DNA from: an uncultured Paracoccaceae bacterium
GTDB taxonomy: Bacteria > Pseudomonadota > Alphaproteobacteria > Rhodobacterales > Rhodobacteraceae
Direction: 5' to 3'
Length of the DNA: 64,000 bases
Assembly: GCA_947493255.1 (NCBI GenBank)
Contig: CANLQK010000008.1
Span: forward strand, 1-64,000
Position numbers and translations under genes: made by a program. The number at the start of each line of letters is the position of its first letter. The first letter of the stretch is position 1. Positions 35,326 to 44,781 of the stretch are shown here, in pieces. The notes beneath the pieces were generated by a model, which was given only the letters and a program-made list of their open reading frames with translations, was not told the origin of the DNA and did no database searches.

Positions 35326-36222
35326 ATGAAGAAATCTGCGCCTAATAGTTTAGGTATTATTGCGATCGCAGCCCTGTTTGGGTTGGTCGCTTTGGTTGTG
35401 GCCTACGCACTCTTGCATTTTGCAGGCATGGCCTCGTTTGTGATCGGGCTGATTGTCGCAATAATCACTGCAATTGTTTTATGGATGGGCTGGGGTGATA
35501 CCGAGGCTGGATCACACGAAACAGATAACATGGCTGCGTCATCTGGCGTCTCAGCGCCGTCTGCTTCACCGGCACCGAAGCCAACGCCAGCCGCGCCAAT
35601 GTCATCTGGGACCACGACGTCCGCTACGACTTCTCCAGCGGCACCCGCTCCTGTGACAGCAGCACCAGTTGCCAAAGCTGAGCCGAAAGCCGAAACAGTG
35701 ACGGAAGCACCAAAGAAGGCTGCGCCAAAAGCAGATGCAAAACCGAAAGCTGCCGCAAAAACAACGGCGAAGGCGTCGACGACCTCTAAATCCGCGGCCA
35801 AGCCGAAGGCAGCTAAGCCTAAAGCTGCGAAAGCAACAGAAAAGGCTACTCCGAAAGTTGCTGCAAAGGCCGCTCCGAAGGCTACTGCGAAGCCAGCAGC
35901 CAAAGTAGCGCCAAAACGTGCGCCAGTCGCTGCTGATGGTAAGCCTGAAATGTTGGCTAAGCCGCGCGGTGGTGCTGGCGATGATCTGAAGCAGATCAAA
36001 GGTGTTGGCCCAAAAATGGAAACGATGCTGAACACAATGGGCGTATGGCACTTTGACCAAGTCGCAGGTTGGCGAAAGAAAGAAGTCGAATGGGTTGATG
36101 ATAACCTTGAAGGTTTCAAAGGTCGTGTCAGCCGGGACGAATGGGTCAAGCAGGCCAAAGTCCTTGCGAAGGGCGGAACGACTGAGTTCTCAAAGAAGGT
36201 CAAAAAGGGCGGCGTTTACTAG
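35326..36222 (+). CDS. Membrane-anchored Ala/Lys/Pro-rich protein with the NuoE-type helix-hairpin-helix domain
   Basis: A 298-residue protein with a short N-terminus, two close hydrophobic helices at about 10-30 and 34-55, an extended Ala/Pro/Lys-rich region (about 65-215) that resembles histone H1 tails, and a C-terminal domain (about 218-289) reading DDLKQIKGVGPKMETMLN ... HFDQVAGW. That domain is clearly homologous to the C-terminus of the NuoE just upstream. GGAAGGGA precedes the ATG. It is flanked by strong terminators on both sides. A membrane-tethered partner of NuoE is a reasonable guess; DNA binding through the basic tail cannot be excluded. Confidence 0.75.
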   Translation: MKKSAPNSLGIIAIAALFGLVALVVAYALLHFAGMASFVIGLIVAIITAIVLWMGWGDTEAGSHETDNMAASSGVSAPSASPAPKPTPAAPMSSGTTTSATTSPAAPAPVTAAPVAKAEPKAETVTEAPKKAAPKADAKPKAAAKTTAKASTTSKSAAKPKAAKPKAAKATEKATPKVAAKAAPKATAKPAAKVAPKRAPVAADGKPEMLAKPRGGAGDDLKQIKGVGPKMETMLNTMGVWHFDQVAGWRKKEVEWVDDNLEGFKGRVSRDEWVKQAKVLAKGGTTEFSKKVKKGGVY

Positions 36223-36242
36223 GACGCAACCAAAGACATTCA

Positions 36243-36273
36243 AAAAGGCCCGTAGCAACGCTGCGGGCCTTTT
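36243..36273 (+). terminator. Rho-independent terminator
   Basis: The 14-bp stem AAAAGGCCCGTAGC / GCTGCGGGCCTTTT with an AAC loop (one wobble) lies 20 bases after the stop of the helix-hairpin-helix protein. Confidence 0.9.
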
Positions 36274-36306
36274 CATTTGCCCCTCTGTCAGGCTATGAGA
36301 CGGGCC

Positions 36307-36525
36307 ATGAATAAACCAAACGAAACAGACACAGCACGACAGGGGCGCATCATCGCGATCGTCATTGCATGCTCTGGTGTGTTGTCCATTGCAGCGCCGT
36401 CGATTGCGCGCATTTTGGGTGGTGGGTATCGTTTGGAAATGCTTCTTTTCTTAATGTCACTGGCTGGGTTCATTTGGTCTCTGGTCGTGACGTGGAAGCT
36501 GTGGCAAAAGACCAAAGAGAATTAG
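36307..36525 (+). CDS. DUF5337-like small membrane protein upstream of nuoF
   Basis: A 72-residue protein with a polar N-terminus (MNKPNETDTARQGR), two hydrophobic helices (IIAIVIACSGVLSIAAP and MLLFLMSLAGFIWSLVV) and a charged C-terminus WKLWQKTKEN. It resembles the DUF5337 family that I associate with Rhodobacteraceae nuo loci; the match is from memory. An ATG at 36295 is an alternative start. It precedes nuoF by 39 bases. Confidence 0.65.
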   Translation: MNKPNETDTARQGRIIAIVIACSGVLSIAAPSIARILGGGYRLEMLLFLMSLAGFIWSLVVTWKLWQKTKEN

Positions 36526-36564
36526 GACAAGCCCCGCTTCGGCGCAGCTAAAGGGAACCGTGTG

Positions 36565-37842
36565 ATGCTTAGCGATCAGGACCGGATTTTTACAAACCTC
36601 TACGGGATGCATGACCGCACGCTTAAGGGCGCGCAGGCAAGGGGCCACTGGGATGGCACGGCCAAGATCATCCAAAAAGGTCGCGACTGGATTGTCGATC
36701 AGATGAAAGCATCTGGGCTGCGTGGCCGCGGTGGTGCGGGTTTCCCGACAGGTTTGAAATGGTCTTTCATGCCAAAAGAATCCGACGGACGCCCAGCCTA
36801 CCTTGTTGTAAACGCTGATGAATCCGAGCCTGGTACATGTAAAGACCGCGAGATCATGCGCCATGATCCACATACGTTGATCGAAGGTTGTTTGATCGCG
36901 TCTTTCGCGATGAACGCGAACGCCTGCTACATCTACATTCGCGGCGAATACATCCGTGAAAAAGAAGCGCTGCAAGCCGCGATTGACGAAGCCTATGCCG
37001 CTGGTTTGGTTGGCAAGAACGCCGCTAAATCTGGTTGGGATTTCGAGATTTACCTGCACCACGGGGCAGGGGCATACATTTGCGGTGAAGAAACCGCGCT
37101 GATCGAATCTCTTGAAGGTAAAAAGGGCATGCCGCGGATGAAGCCGCCATTCCCTGCCGGTGCAGGTCTTTATGGCTGCCCCACAACCGTGAACAACGTC
37201 GAATCCATTGCTGTTGTTCCGACGATTTTACGCCGTGGCCCGGAATGGTTCTCTGGCTTTGGTCGCCCCAACAACGCGGGTACCAAGCTTTTTGCGATTT
37301 CTGGCCACGTCAACAACCCGTGTGTTGTTGAAGAAGCCATGTCGATTTCGTTCGAAGAACTGATCGAAAAGCACTGTGGTGGCATTCGAGGTGGCTGGGA
37401 TAACCTGAAAGCGGTTATTCCGGGTGGGTCGTCGGTTCCCTGTGTACGCGGCGAAAACATGCGCGACGCGATTATGGATTTCGATGCGCTGAAGGAAAAA
37501 GGGTCCTCTTTGGGGACTGCTGCGGTCATCGTCATGGACGAATCCACAGACATCATCAAAGCGATCTGGCGTTTGTCGAAGTTCTACAAACACGAATCCT
37601 GTGGCCAGTGTACGCCGTGCCGCGAAGGAACCGGTTGGATGATGCGCGTGATGGAACGCTTGGTGCAGGGCAATGCGACAGTTGAAGAAATCGACATGTT
37701 GCATGACGTGACCAAGCAGGTGGAAGGCCATACAATTTGCGCGCTTGGCGATGCGGCGGCTTGGCCGATCCAAGGTTTGATCAAGAACTTCCGCGGCGAA
37801 ATTGAGGACCGGATCAAGACGGCCCGCATCGCGGCTGAGTGA
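36565..37842 (+). CDS. nuoF: NADH-quinone oxidoreductase subunit F
   Basis: A 425-residue subunit (51 kDa) that binds NADH, FMN and cluster N3. Motifs are [15 protein letters not shown] (NADH), [10 protein letters not shown] (FMN), [11 protein letters not shown] and the [4Fe-4S] motif [10 protein letters not shown]. The ATG at 36565 is preceded in frame by GTG at 36562; the ATG fits the family. The stop overlaps a GTG that opens a short frame. Confidence 0.97.
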   Translation: MLSDQDRIFTNLYGMHDRTLKGAQARGHWDGTAKIIQKGRDWIVDQMKASGLRGRGGAGFPTGLKWSFMPKESDGRPAYLVVNADESEPGTCKDREIMRHDPHTLIEGCLIASFAMNANACYIYIRGEYIREKEALQAAIDEAYAAGLVGKNAAKSGWDFEIYLHHGAGAYICGEETALIESLEGKKGMPRMKPPFPAGAGLYGCPTTVNNVESIAVVPTILRRGPEWFSGFGRPNNAGTKLFAISGHVNNPCVVEEAMSISFEELIEKHCGGIRGGWDNLKAVIPGGSSVPCVRGENMRDAIMDFDALKEKGSSLGTAAVIVMDESTDIIKAIWRLSKFYKHESCGQCTPCREGTGWMMRVMERLVQGNATVEEIDMLHDVTKQVEGHTICALGDAAAWPIQGLIKNFRGEIEDRIKTARIAAE

Positions 37843-37964
37843 ACTCGTTTTTGACGCGTTTGCTTCAGGCCAAACTTTGGAGCAAAAAAAACGCGCGCAC
37901 CAAAAGACCTGCAGGCACTGCCCAAGTGGTGCCCGCATTGCCAACAGACCATGCGGCCGACTGA
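37839..37964 (+). CDS. Possible basic microprotein after nuoF
   Basis: A 41-residue frame opening at GTG in a GTGA overlap with the nuoF stop. It encodes a basic sequence ([19 protein letters not shown]) and ends at TGA 37962-37964. The coupled start is the only support; no family is recognised. It may be non-coding, in which case 37843-38004 holds nothing identified. Confidence 0.28.
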   Translation: MNSFLTRLLQAKLWSKKNARTKRPAGTAQVVPALPTDHAAD

Positions 37965-38004
37965 TCAGCATAAAATATCCTGCCAGAGCGTGCCTTTGGA
38001 AACG

Positions 38005-38106
38005 ATGATTGGGCGCTTTGTTTTTGGAACCGTTTTGGTTTTGGCCATCGCGGGGGGCGTATTCCTGGCCTTGATACTTGCTATGCTTGTCCTTGCGTCA
38101 TCTTGA
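38005..38106 (+). CDS. Possible single-helix membrane microprotein
   Basis: A 33-residue frame, almost entirely one hydrophobic helix (FGTVLVLAIAGGVFLALI) after MIGRFV, ending at TGA 38104-38106. A GTG at 37990 would extend it by five residues. No clear ribosome binding site is present. It belongs to a run of small membrane protein genes between nuoF and nuoG. Confidence 0.38.
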   Translation: MIGRFVFGTVLVLAIAGGVFLALILAMLVLASS

Positions 38107-38174
38107 AGGCAATCTAAAGACGGTTGCTCTTGGACCTGATTTCGGTGAAATTTGCAGAAAATTACAGGACAATT

Positions 38175-38405
38175 ATGAAACCCTTCTTAGACGGAACCGC
38201 CAGCGTTCTAGCCGCACTAGCGACGATTGTGATATGTGGCTTGCCGAGTTGGTTTACCTACAAAGCAATTGAAGCAGATGTAGCCCCATTGTGGGCATGG
38301 GCTGCGATTGCGGCTTTAGCCGGCGTCGGTATTTTGATGACATTTGCTTTTTTGCGCAAAGCGGTGTCCGGCATTGCCCCTTCTAGAGAAAGACGTCGTA
38401 AATGA
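38175..38405 (+). CDS. Small two-helix membrane protein between nuoF and nuoG
   Basis: A 76-residue protein with helices at about 7-27 (SVLAALATIVICGLPSWF) and 36-60 (APLWAWAAIAALAGVGILM), and a basic tail APSRERRRK. AGGA precedes the ATG. The stop overlaps the ATG of the lipoprotein gene by four bases. No family is recognised. Confidence 0.6.
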   Translation: MKPFLDGTASVLAALATIVICGLPSWFTYKAIEADVAPLWAWAAIAALAGVGILMTFAFLRKAVSGIAPSRERRRK

Positions 38406-38887
38406 TCCGCTTTGTTTTGCTTGCTTTGGCTGGCCTTGCAGCTTGCGCAGCCCCAACAGCACCACCAAATCCAAATTCGGTTCCGGCCATTTTGGAGGAC
38501 CTTACAGGTGCACGGGCCGCTTCTGGTGCTTTGTATGTTGTGGGTGGTCTATACAGCGGCGCGGCCATTGGGCAGACTACACGGTTTGTGGTGACGCCTA
38601 CAGATCAGCTGATCTGCACCTTTCAAAGCGATCCAGTTGCTGGGCAAGAGGGCAGCTCGGAATTGGCGGCCTATCGCCAAAACAGCCCCGGCCTCTATGC
38701 AGCGTTTGGGGCGGCTATTTTGCCAAACACTGCACCAATCGAAGTTGAATACACCACGAACTTCACTGTGGAACATCAAGGGGCGGGCGGTTTAACGATC
38801 ACCCAAACCGGATTTGGGGACCAACGGTTTGACAGACTTGTTTCTGTGTTCACGTCCTTTCCATCGCCCTGCTGGGCCTTTGGGTGA
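38402..38887 (+). CDS. Putative lipoprotein between nuoF and nuoG
   Basis: A 161-residue protein with a short signal sequence and a lipobox (LAGLAACAAP) giving Cys15 as the lipidated residue. The mature part is rich in small residues and Thr/Gln, with two further cysteines (LICTF and SPCWAFG). It starts in a four-base overlap with the preceding small membrane protein. Lipidation would place it at the inner or outer membrane facing the periplasm. No family is recognised. Confidence 0.65.
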   Translation: MIRFVLLALAGLAACAAPTAPPNPNSVPAILEDLTGARAASGALYVVGGLYSGAAIGQTTRFVVTPTDQLICTFQSDPVAGQEGSSELAAYRQNSPGLYAAFGAAILPNTAPIEVEYTTNFTVEHQGAGGLTITQTGFGDQRFDRLVSVFTSFPSPCWAFG

Positions 38888-38981
38888 GGACTTTGATTTT
38901 TAGTCGCCAAAGTGCAGAAAGACCAAGGCGATAGACAGCTCTTAGCGCCCTTGTTACGGTCTCGTCAAACGGGGGCTTTAT

Positions 38982-39254
38982 ATGGATTTTGATCAGCTGT
39001 TCGGGTCAATAGGCACTGAGGGCACGCGGGGAACCCGATTGTTTACTGCGTTAATCGGTGCGGTAATTGGGGCGGGCTTGGGCTATGGCCTTGCAGCGCT
39101 GATGGAAACGTCTGTTCTGGCAAATGTGACTGTTGGCGCGCTTGTGGGTGGGGCGCTCGGTGCGCTGTTTTCTGCATTTGTCATTTTAGCGCTTTTCGTG
39201 ATCCTGGCGGTTGCAGGCTATGTCGCGTTTAAGGTTTATCTAGGGGGATCCTAA
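38982..39254 (+). CDS. Glycine-rich small membrane protein
   Basis: A 90-residue protein with an acidic N-terminus (MDFDQLFGSIGTEG) and two or three hydrophobic helices rich in Gly and Ala (ALIGAVIGAGLGYGLAALM, VGALVGGALGALF, FVILALFVILAVAGYVAF). Glycine-zipper-like spacing suggests helix packing or oligomerisation. Its stop overlaps the ATG of the next gene (TAATG). No family is recognised. Confidence 0.6.
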   Translation: MDFDQLFGSIGTEGTRGTRLFTALIGAVIGAGLGYGLAALMETSVLANVTVGALVGGALGALFSAFVILALFVILAVAGYVAFKVYLGGS

Positions 39255-39736
39255 TGCATCTCGCTGAACTCAACATCGGGCGTTTGCTTGCTCCAACTGA
39301 CGATCCACGGGTCGCGGAATTTATGGATAACTTGGACCGGATAAACGGTTTGGGAAAACGTATGCCGGGATTCGTTTGGATGTCCGAAGGGTCCGGTGAG
39401 CCGGGCACAGGGAATACGGAAAACGCCATCGATGGGGATCCGGAGATGGTGTTCAACCTGACAGTCTGGGAAGACCTACCGTCATTAGAAAAATTTGTGT
39501 TCAAGACCTTGCATGCGAAATTCATGGACCGCAAAACCGAATGGTTCGAGGTGTTGAAGCAACAACATTTCGTCATGTGGTGGGTTGAAGAAGGGCACCG
39601 TCCAACACAAGATGAGGCGCTCGCTCGGCTGGATGATCTACGTAAAAATGGCCCAAGCGAACGCGCGTTTGGATGGGACCATATTCGCGCGGGCAGGGTG
39701 ACCCAGCCGAAGCGATCCCAAAGTGGATCAAAATGA
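39254..39736 (+). CDS. DUF3291-like (ABM-fold) protein
   Basis: A 160-residue soluble protein. It begins HLAELNIGRLLAPTDDPRV and contains FNLTVWEDLPSLEKFVF, KTEWFEV and HFVMWWVEEGHRPT, the pattern of DUF3291 proteins related to antibiotic-biosynthesis-monooxygenase folds. Function in the family is unproven. It is coupled to the preceding membrane protein gene. A link to quinone or haem chemistry is possible but speculative. Confidence 0.72.
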   Translation: MHLAELNIGRLLAPTDDPRVAEFMDNLDRINGLGKRMPGFVWMSEGSGEPGTGNTENAIDGDPEMVFNLTVWEDLPSLEKFVFKTLHAKFMDRKTEWFEVLKQQHFVMWWVEEGHRPTQDEALARLDDLRKNGPSERAFGWDHIRAGRVTQPKRSQSGSK

Positions 39737-39861
39737 CCCAATCGCTGAAATTCGCCTATAATAGCCGATAACTTGCGGCTGCTATTGAATAGCATGCGGT
39801 TAATTGTGACATCTTGTTTAAACGCCATGCGTGATTTTGGCGGTGAATTTGGAGTAACAAG

Positions 39862-40257
39862 ATGAAAAAGATTATCCCACTCGTTCTGGGAGCAACCCTT
39901 GCTGCCGGAAGCGCACAAGCACAATCGTCGCCGCGTGATGTAACAGGTGTGACCGAGGGATTGATTGCCGCAGGTATGGCGATTGAGCTGAGCGATTACT
40001 GTGACAGTGTTTCTGTGCGCATGGTCCGTGGCCTGAATTTCTTGCATGGACTGAAGGGTGATTTGCGGGACGCTGGATTCTCCAACGATCAGATCGATGC
40101 CTATATTGATGATGATCAAGAAAAGGATCGCCTCGAAGCGATTGCCCGTCGGCGGTTGGCCGATTTGGGGGTCGATACCAGCGATCGAGCAAGCTACTGC
40201 ACCGTCGCCCGTAACCAGATGGCGCAAGGCACACAGGTCGGCGAGCTACTTCGCTAG
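39862..40257 (+). CDS. DUF5333-like exported protein upstream of nuoG
   Basis: A 131-residue protein with a signal peptide (MKKIIPLVLGATLAAGSAQA before QSSP) and a helical mature part with two conserved-looking cysteines (SDYCDS and ASYCTVARNQ), ending VGELLR. It resembles DUF5333 of Rhodobacteraceae; the match is from memory. GGAG precedes the ATG. It is followed by about 170 bases with no gene before nuoG, in which only a short hairpin (TGACCC / GGGTCA, 40375-40394) was noticed. Confidence 0.65.
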   Translation: MKKIIPLVLGATLAAGSAQAQSSPRDVTGVTEGLIAAGMAIELSDYCDSVSVRMVRGLNFLHGLKGDLRDAGFSNDQIDAYIDDDQEKDRLEAIARRRLADLGVDTSDRASYCTVARNQMAQGTQVGELLR

Positions 40258-40430
40258 TAATACCTGACTTTTATAGTCGGATTTCAGTTACTTCTGCTGA
40301 ACAATCTGCTGTTAAAATTTGCTATTCGCGCTGGCAAACCCGAGCATCCCACGTTAGAACGCGGACCATATTGGTGACCCTTTGATTGGGGTCATTGATG
40401 GACCGCCAAACGGGAACAGGGAACACGCCC

Positions 40431-42446
40431 ATGTCCGATCTGCGCAAGATCATTATCGACGACCGCGAAGTAGAAGTGCCGGGCGCTATGACGCTTATTC
40501 AGGCCTGTGAAGATGCTGGGATTGAAATTCCGCGTTTTTGTTATCACGAGCGTCTTTCGATTGCTGGCAACTGCCGCATGTGTCTGGTTGAAGTTGTGGG
40601 TGGCCCACCCAAACCAGCGGCGTCTTGCGCCATGCAGGTGCGCGATTTGCGCCCAGGCCCAGAAGGCCAACCGCCTGTAGTTAAAACGAATTCTCCGATG
40701 GTGAAGAAAGCACGTGAAGGCGTGATGGAATTCTTGCTCATCAACCACCCGTTGGATTGCCCGATTTGCGACCAAGGTGGTGAATGTGACTTGCAGGATC
40801 AAGCGATGGCTTATGGCGTCGATTTTTCCCGCTTCCGTGAACCAAAACGCGCCGCAACTGACCTTGATTTGGGCCCATTGGTTGAAACCCATATGACCCG
40901 CTGTATTTCGTGTACGCGTTGTGTGCGATTCACGACAGAGGTCGCTGGGATTACCCAGATGGGTCAAACTGGCCGCGGTGAAGATTCTGAAATTACCAGC
41001 TATTTGGGCGAGACACTCGATTCGAATATGCAGGGTAACATCATCGATCTGTGCCCGGTGGGTGCTTTGGTGTCTAAGCCTTACGCATTTACGGCCCGCC
41101 CTTGGGAACTGACGAAGACAGAATCTGTTGATGTGATGGATGCGTTAGGCGCAAACATTCGCATCGACACGAAGGGTCGCGAAGTTATGCGGTTTATGCC
41201 GCGCAACCATGATGGCGTGAATGAAGAGTGGATTTCTGATAAGACACGTTTCGTTTGGGATGGCCTGCGCCGGCAACGTTTGGATACGCCTTACATCCGT
41301 GAAAATGGCAAGCTGCGCAAAGCCGGCTGGGGTGAAGCACTAACAGCAGCTGCGGCTGCGATGGCTGGTAAGAAAGTCGTTGGCTTGGTTGGCGATCTGG
41401 CGTCTGCCGAAGCGGCGTTCTCGCTCAAAACTCTTGTTGAAGGGCAGGGCGGTGTTGTTGAATGCCGGACTGATGGTGCAAAGTTGCCAGCGGGTAACCG
41501 GTCTGCTTACGTTGGTACGGCGACTATCGAAGAGATCGATTCCGCTGAATACATCATGATGATCGGCACAGACCCAAGCGTTGAAGCGCCGGTTCTGAAC
41601 GCACGTATCCGCAAGGCATGGCTCAACGGTACTGCTGTCGCGCGCATTGGTGCCCCTGCTGAGTTTTCATACGACGTTGTCGATATGGGGAATGATCGCG
41701 CTGCATTGCAAAAATTGACTGAACATAAGTTCGGTGAAGTTAAAGACAAAGCATCCATCGTCATCGTCGGCCAAGCGGCCTTGAACGAAGCAGATGGCGA
41801 AGCTGTTTTGGCCGCTGCAATGGACGTCGTTGAAAAGACCAACGGCAAGCTTTTGGTGCTGCACACTGCTGCTGGCCGTGTTGGTGCCATGGACGTAGGT
41901 GCAACAAACGCTGATGGCATGAAGGCTGTTGAAGGGGCTGACGTTGTTTACAACCTTGGTGCTGACGAAGTTGAAATCGCTGCCGGCCCGTTCGTGATTT
42001 ACCAAGGCTCGCATGGCGACCGTGGTGCACACCGCGCAGATATCATTTTGCCGGGTGCTGCTTATACCGAAGAAAACGGTTTGTTTGTGAACACCGAAGG
42101 TCGCCCGCAGTTGGCCATGCGTGCAAGCTTTGCACCTGGTGAAGCCAAGGAAAACTGGGCGATCTTGCGGGCATTGTCTGCAGAACTGAACGCTACGCAA
42201 GAGTGGGACAGCCTTGCTGGCCTGCGCACCGCCATGGTTGCGGCACAGCCGCATCTGGCGAAGGTCGATGAGGTTGCCGCAAACGAATGGACGGCGCTGA
42301 AGCCCAAGAAGTTGGGCAAAGCAACCTTCCGGTCTGGCATTGCCGATTTCTACCTGACAAACCCAATCGCACGCGCCAGCCAGTTGATGGCTGAACTGAG
42401 TGCGAATGCTAAGAAACGGGCTGAAGCCCCGATTGCAGCGGAATAA
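40431..42446 (+). CDS. nuoG: NADH-quinone oxidoreductase subunit G
   Basis: A 671-residue Fe-S subunit (75 kDa). The N-terminal [2Fe-2S] ferredoxin domain shows [15 protein letters not shown]. The His-coordinated [4Fe-4S] site reads [18 protein letters not shown], and the N4 site has [11 protein letters not shown] molybdopterin-oxidoreductase-like C-terminal domain without cofactor follows, including [18 protein letters not shown]. The ATG at 40431 ([11 protein letters not shown]) has AGGGAA upstream; an ATG at 40386 would add 15 residues. The stop is immediately followed by the ATG of a lipoprotein gene. Confidence 0.96.
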   Translation: MSDLRKIIIDDREVEVPGAMTLIQACEDAGIEIPRFCYHERLSIAGNCRMCLVEVVGGPPKPAASCAMQVRDLRPGPEGQPPVVKTNSPMVKKAREGVMEFLLINHPLDCPICDQGGECDLQDQAMAYGVDFSRFREPKRAATDLDLGPLVETHMTRCISCTRCVRFTTEVAGITQMGQTGRGEDSEITSYLGETLDSNMQGNIIDLCPVGALVSKPYAFTARPWELTKTESVDVMDALGANIRIDTKGREVMRFMPRNHDGVNEEWISDKTRFVWDGLRRQRLDTPYIRENGKLRKAGWGEALTAAAAAMAGKKVVGLVGDLASAEAAFSLKTLVEGQGGVVECRTDGAKLPAGNRSAYVGTATIEEIDSAEYIMMIGTDPSVEAPVLNARIRKAWLNGTAVARIGAPAEFSYDVVDMGNDRAALQKLTEHKFGEVKDKASIVIVGQAALNEADGEAVLAAAMDVVEKTNGKLLVLHTAAGRVGAMDVGATNADGMKAVEGADVVYNLGADEVEIAAGPFVIYQGSHGDRGAHRADIILPGAAYTEENGLFVNTEGRPQLAMRASFAPGEAKENWAILRALSAELNATQEWDSLAGLRTAMVAAQPHLAKVDEVAANEWTALKPKKLGKATFRSGIADFYLTNPIARASQLMAELSANAKKRAEAPIAAE

Positions 42447-42827
42447 ATGATGCGGACGGCCCTCATAGCAACAACGGTTCTCGCAGGATGCGAAACTGTG
42501 CCGGACGCCCCGGATGGGGCGATCCGCTATGATGGCATCGAGACGCAATTGCTGGATGGGGATCTGGTGAATTTTAAGGTGCAAGTGGCCAATGCTACTG
42601 ACCGCCAAGAGGTTTCGGATTATGCACAATGTGCCGCGGCACAATATGCTTTGATCCGAGGATATGGGTTTGCGCGAAACGTGCGCACGCTTGTCGACGA
42701 AGAGGGTGGCATTTGGACAGGGGATGCTGTTTACACCATCTCGCCTTCATTGCCACGTGGGCTAAGAACGATAGACGCGGAAGTGACGGTTGCAGATTGT
42801 GCAGCTCGATCGATCCCGACAGTCTGA
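42447..42827 (+). CDS. Putative lipoprotein between nuoG and nuoH
   Basis: A 126-residue protein starting directly after the nuoG stop. The lipobox TTVLAGC gives Cys15 as the lipidated residue. The mature part has an acidic first half, a [20 protein letters not shown] segment and a C-terminal beta-rich region with a further Cys (VADCAARS). No ribosome binding site is visible, so translation probably follows from nuoG. No family is recognised. It is the second lipoprotein gene in this nuo locus. Confidence 0.65.
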   Translation: MMRTALIATTVLAGCETVPDAPDGAIRYDGIETQLLDGDLVNFKVQVANATDRQEVSDYAQCAAAQYALIRGYGFARNVRTLVDEEGGIWTGDAVYTISPSLPRGLRTIDAEVTVADCAARSIPTV

Positions 42828-42837
42828 GGGAATTGAT

Positions 42838-43878
42838 ATGGTTGAATTTTTCACCACCACCAATCTAGGGATCGTGTTGACGATCTTAGGTCAATGTCTG
42901 CTGATTTTGATCCCGCTTTTGGTTGCTTTGGCGTTTCTGATGTATGCGGACCGCAAGGTCTGGGCCGCTGTTCAGATGCGCAAAGGACCAAACGTGGTTG
43001 GTGCGTTTGGCCTGCTGCAAAGTTTTGCGGATTTCATCAAATATATCGTGAAAGAGGTCGTCGTTCCTGCTGGTGCGGACAAGGCAGTGTTCTTTCTTGC
43101 GCCAATGATCACGTTTGTTTTGGCGGTGATCGCTTGGGCGGTTATTCCGTTCAATGAAGGCTGGGTGATGTCAGACATCAACGTCGCGATCCTGTATGTC
43201 TTCGCGGTGTCGTCGCTCGAAGTGTACGGCGTTATTATGGGCGGTTGGGCATCCAACTCTAAATACCCATTCCTAGGGTCACTTCGCTCTGCGGCGCAGA
43301 TGATTTCATATGAAGTTTCCATTGGTCTGATCATCATCGGTGTAATCATTTCCACGGGCTCTTTGAACTTTGGCGACATTGTTGCCGCGCAAGAAGGCGA
43401 CTATGGCCTGCTGCACTGGTACTTTATCCCGCACTTCCCGATGTTGTTCTTGTTCTTTATCAGTGCCTTGGCTGAAACAAACCGTCCGCCGTTCGATCTG
43501 CCTGAGGCTGAATCAGAATTGGTTGCCGGTTACCAAGTTGAATACTCATCCACACCATTCTTGCTGTTCATGATCGGCGAATTGATGGCCGTCGTACTGA
43601 TGTGCGCACTGGTTTCGCTCCTGTTCTTGGGCGGTTGGTTGTCCCCAATCGGGTTCTTGCCAGATGGTATTTTGTGGCTGATCGGTAAGATGGCGTTCTG
43701 CTTCTTCATCTTTGCGATGGTTAAAGCAATCGTACCGCGTTTCCGTTACGACCAGTTGATGCGTCTTGGTTGGAAAGTATTCCTTCCGATGTCTTTGGCT
43801 TGGGTTGTGTTGGTCGCGTTCCTTGCAAAATTCGAAGTGCTTGGCGGCTTCTGGGCTCGCTGGGCGATGGGAGGCTGA
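42838..43878 (+). CDS. nuoH: NADH-quinone oxidoreductase subunit H
   Basis: A 346-residue membrane subunit with about eight helices that forms part of the quinone chamber. Family motifs are [20 protein letters not shown] and [19 protein letters not shown]. The ATG at 42838 has GAGGG upstream and fits the family start. It ends one base before the nuoI ATG. Confidence 0.96.
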   Translation: MVEFFTTTNLGIVLTILGQCLLILIPLLVALAFLMYADRKVWAAVQMRKGPNVVGAFGLLQSFADFIKYIVKEVVVPAGADKAVFFLAPMITFVLAVIAWAVIPFNEGWVMSDINVAILYVFAVSSLEVYGVIMGGWASNSKYPFLGSLRSAAQMISYEVSIGLIIIGVIISTGSLNFGDIVAAQEGDYGLLHWYFIPHFPMLFLFFISALAETNRPPFDLPEAESELVAGYQVEYSSTPFLLFMIGELMAVVLMCALVSLLFLGGWLSPIGFLPDGILWLIGKMAFCFFIFAMVKAIVPRFRYDQLMRLGWKVFLPMSLAWVVLVAFLAKFEVLGGFWARWAMGG

Positions 43879-43879
43879 T

Positions 43880-44374
43880 ATGACACAGTTCGATTACACC
43901 CGCGCCGCTAAATATTTCCTGCTGGCTGATATCGCCAAAGGGTTTCAGCTCGGCTTGAAGTACTTCTTTTCGCCGAAGGCGACAGTGAATTACCCGCACG
44001 AAAAAGGGCCACTGTCCCCACGTTTTCGTGGCGAACATGCGCTTCGCCGTTATCCCAACGGTGAAGAACGCTGTATTGCTTGCAAATTGTGTGAAGCCGT
44101 CTGTCCTGCACAGGCCATCACCATCGACGCAGAACCACGCGATGACGGCAGCCGCCGTACCACACGCTATGACATCGATATGACCAAATGCATCTATTGC
44201 GGTTTCTGCCAAGAGGCTTGTCCGGTTGACGCGATTGTCGAAGGCCCGAACTTTGAATTCTCAACCGAGACCCGCGAAGAGCTGTTCTATGACAAAGACA
44301 AATTGCTGGATAACGGCGACCGTTGGGAAGCTGAAATCGCACGCAACCTAGAATTGGATGCACCTTACCGATGA
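43880..44374 (+). CDS. nuoI: NADH-quinone oxidoreductase subunit I
   Basis: A 164-residue ferredoxin-type subunit binding two [4Fe-4S] clusters (N6a and N6b) through [13 protein letters not shown] and [13 protein letters not shown]. The ATG at 43880 has GGGAGG upstream, inside the end of nuoH. The stop overlaps the ATG of the next gene by four bases. Confidence 0.97.
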   Translation: MTQFDYTRAAKYFLLADIAKGFQLGLKYFFSPKATVNYPHEKGPLSPRFRGEHALRRYPNGEERCIACKLCEAVCPAQAITIDAEPRDDGSRRTTRYDIDMTKCIYCGFCQEACPVDAIVEGPNFEFSTETREELFYDKDKLLDNGDRWEAEIARNLELDAPYR

Positions 44375-44781
44375 GCGATCAAGCGAACCCTTTTGGAGCT
44401 TGGATGAAAGCGTCGCAGGACTGGGCCAAAGGCATCAGTCCTGAGTTTGCTGACGTCATGGCAAAATCCATGCAGGGGCTCGACGAGATTATGCCGACAA
44501 TGCCCAAAGACATGATGGAAGCCTTTATGGGTAAAACCATGAATCCAGACGGTTTAGATGCCAAGACCCGCTTGCTGCTGACATTGCAAGGCATGGTTTT
44601 CCAGGGTTCGGTTGCGGAACCACAGATTAAGATGACAGTTCGCCACGCCCTCGAGGCCGGTGCGACACAGATCGAAATTACTGAAACCATCGCGCTGGCC
44701 GGCATGTTTGGCGGCGGGGCGGGGATGCCTAAGGCGATAGAGCTGGCGGGCGAGGTTTTTAAGAAGGACGAAACACCATGA
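44371..44781 (+). CDS. AhpD/carboxymuconolactone-decarboxylase-like protein between nuoI and nuoJ
   Basis: A 136-residue helical protein of the CMD/AhpD-like fold ([41 protein letters not shown]). No Cys-x-x-Cys redox pair is visible, so a peroxidase-reductase role like AhpD is unlikely. It overlaps nuoI and nuoJ by four bases on each side, fully coupled to complex I synthesis. Its role is unknown; assembly help or quinone-related chemistry are possibilities. Confidence 0.8.
   Translation: MSDQANPFGAWMKASQDWAKGISPEFADVMAKSMQGLDEIMPTMPKDMMEAFMGKTMNPDGLDAKTRLLLTLQGMVFQGSVAEPQIKMTVRHALEAGATQIEITETIALAGMFGGGAGMPKAIELAGEVFKKDETP

Noticed and set aside
34800-35930. Ala/Lys/Pro-rich stretches considered as histone-H1-like DNA-binding proteins
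   Set aside because: In both genes the stretch is a linker between a NuoE or membrane part and a folded C-terminal domain, so a stand-alone H1-like protein is not encoded. DNA contact is not excluded but not supported.
40258-40430. Short hairpin and leader before nuoG as a regulatory RNA
   Set aside because: The 6-bp stem at 40375-40394 is weak and lacks a T-tract; nothing else structured was seen.
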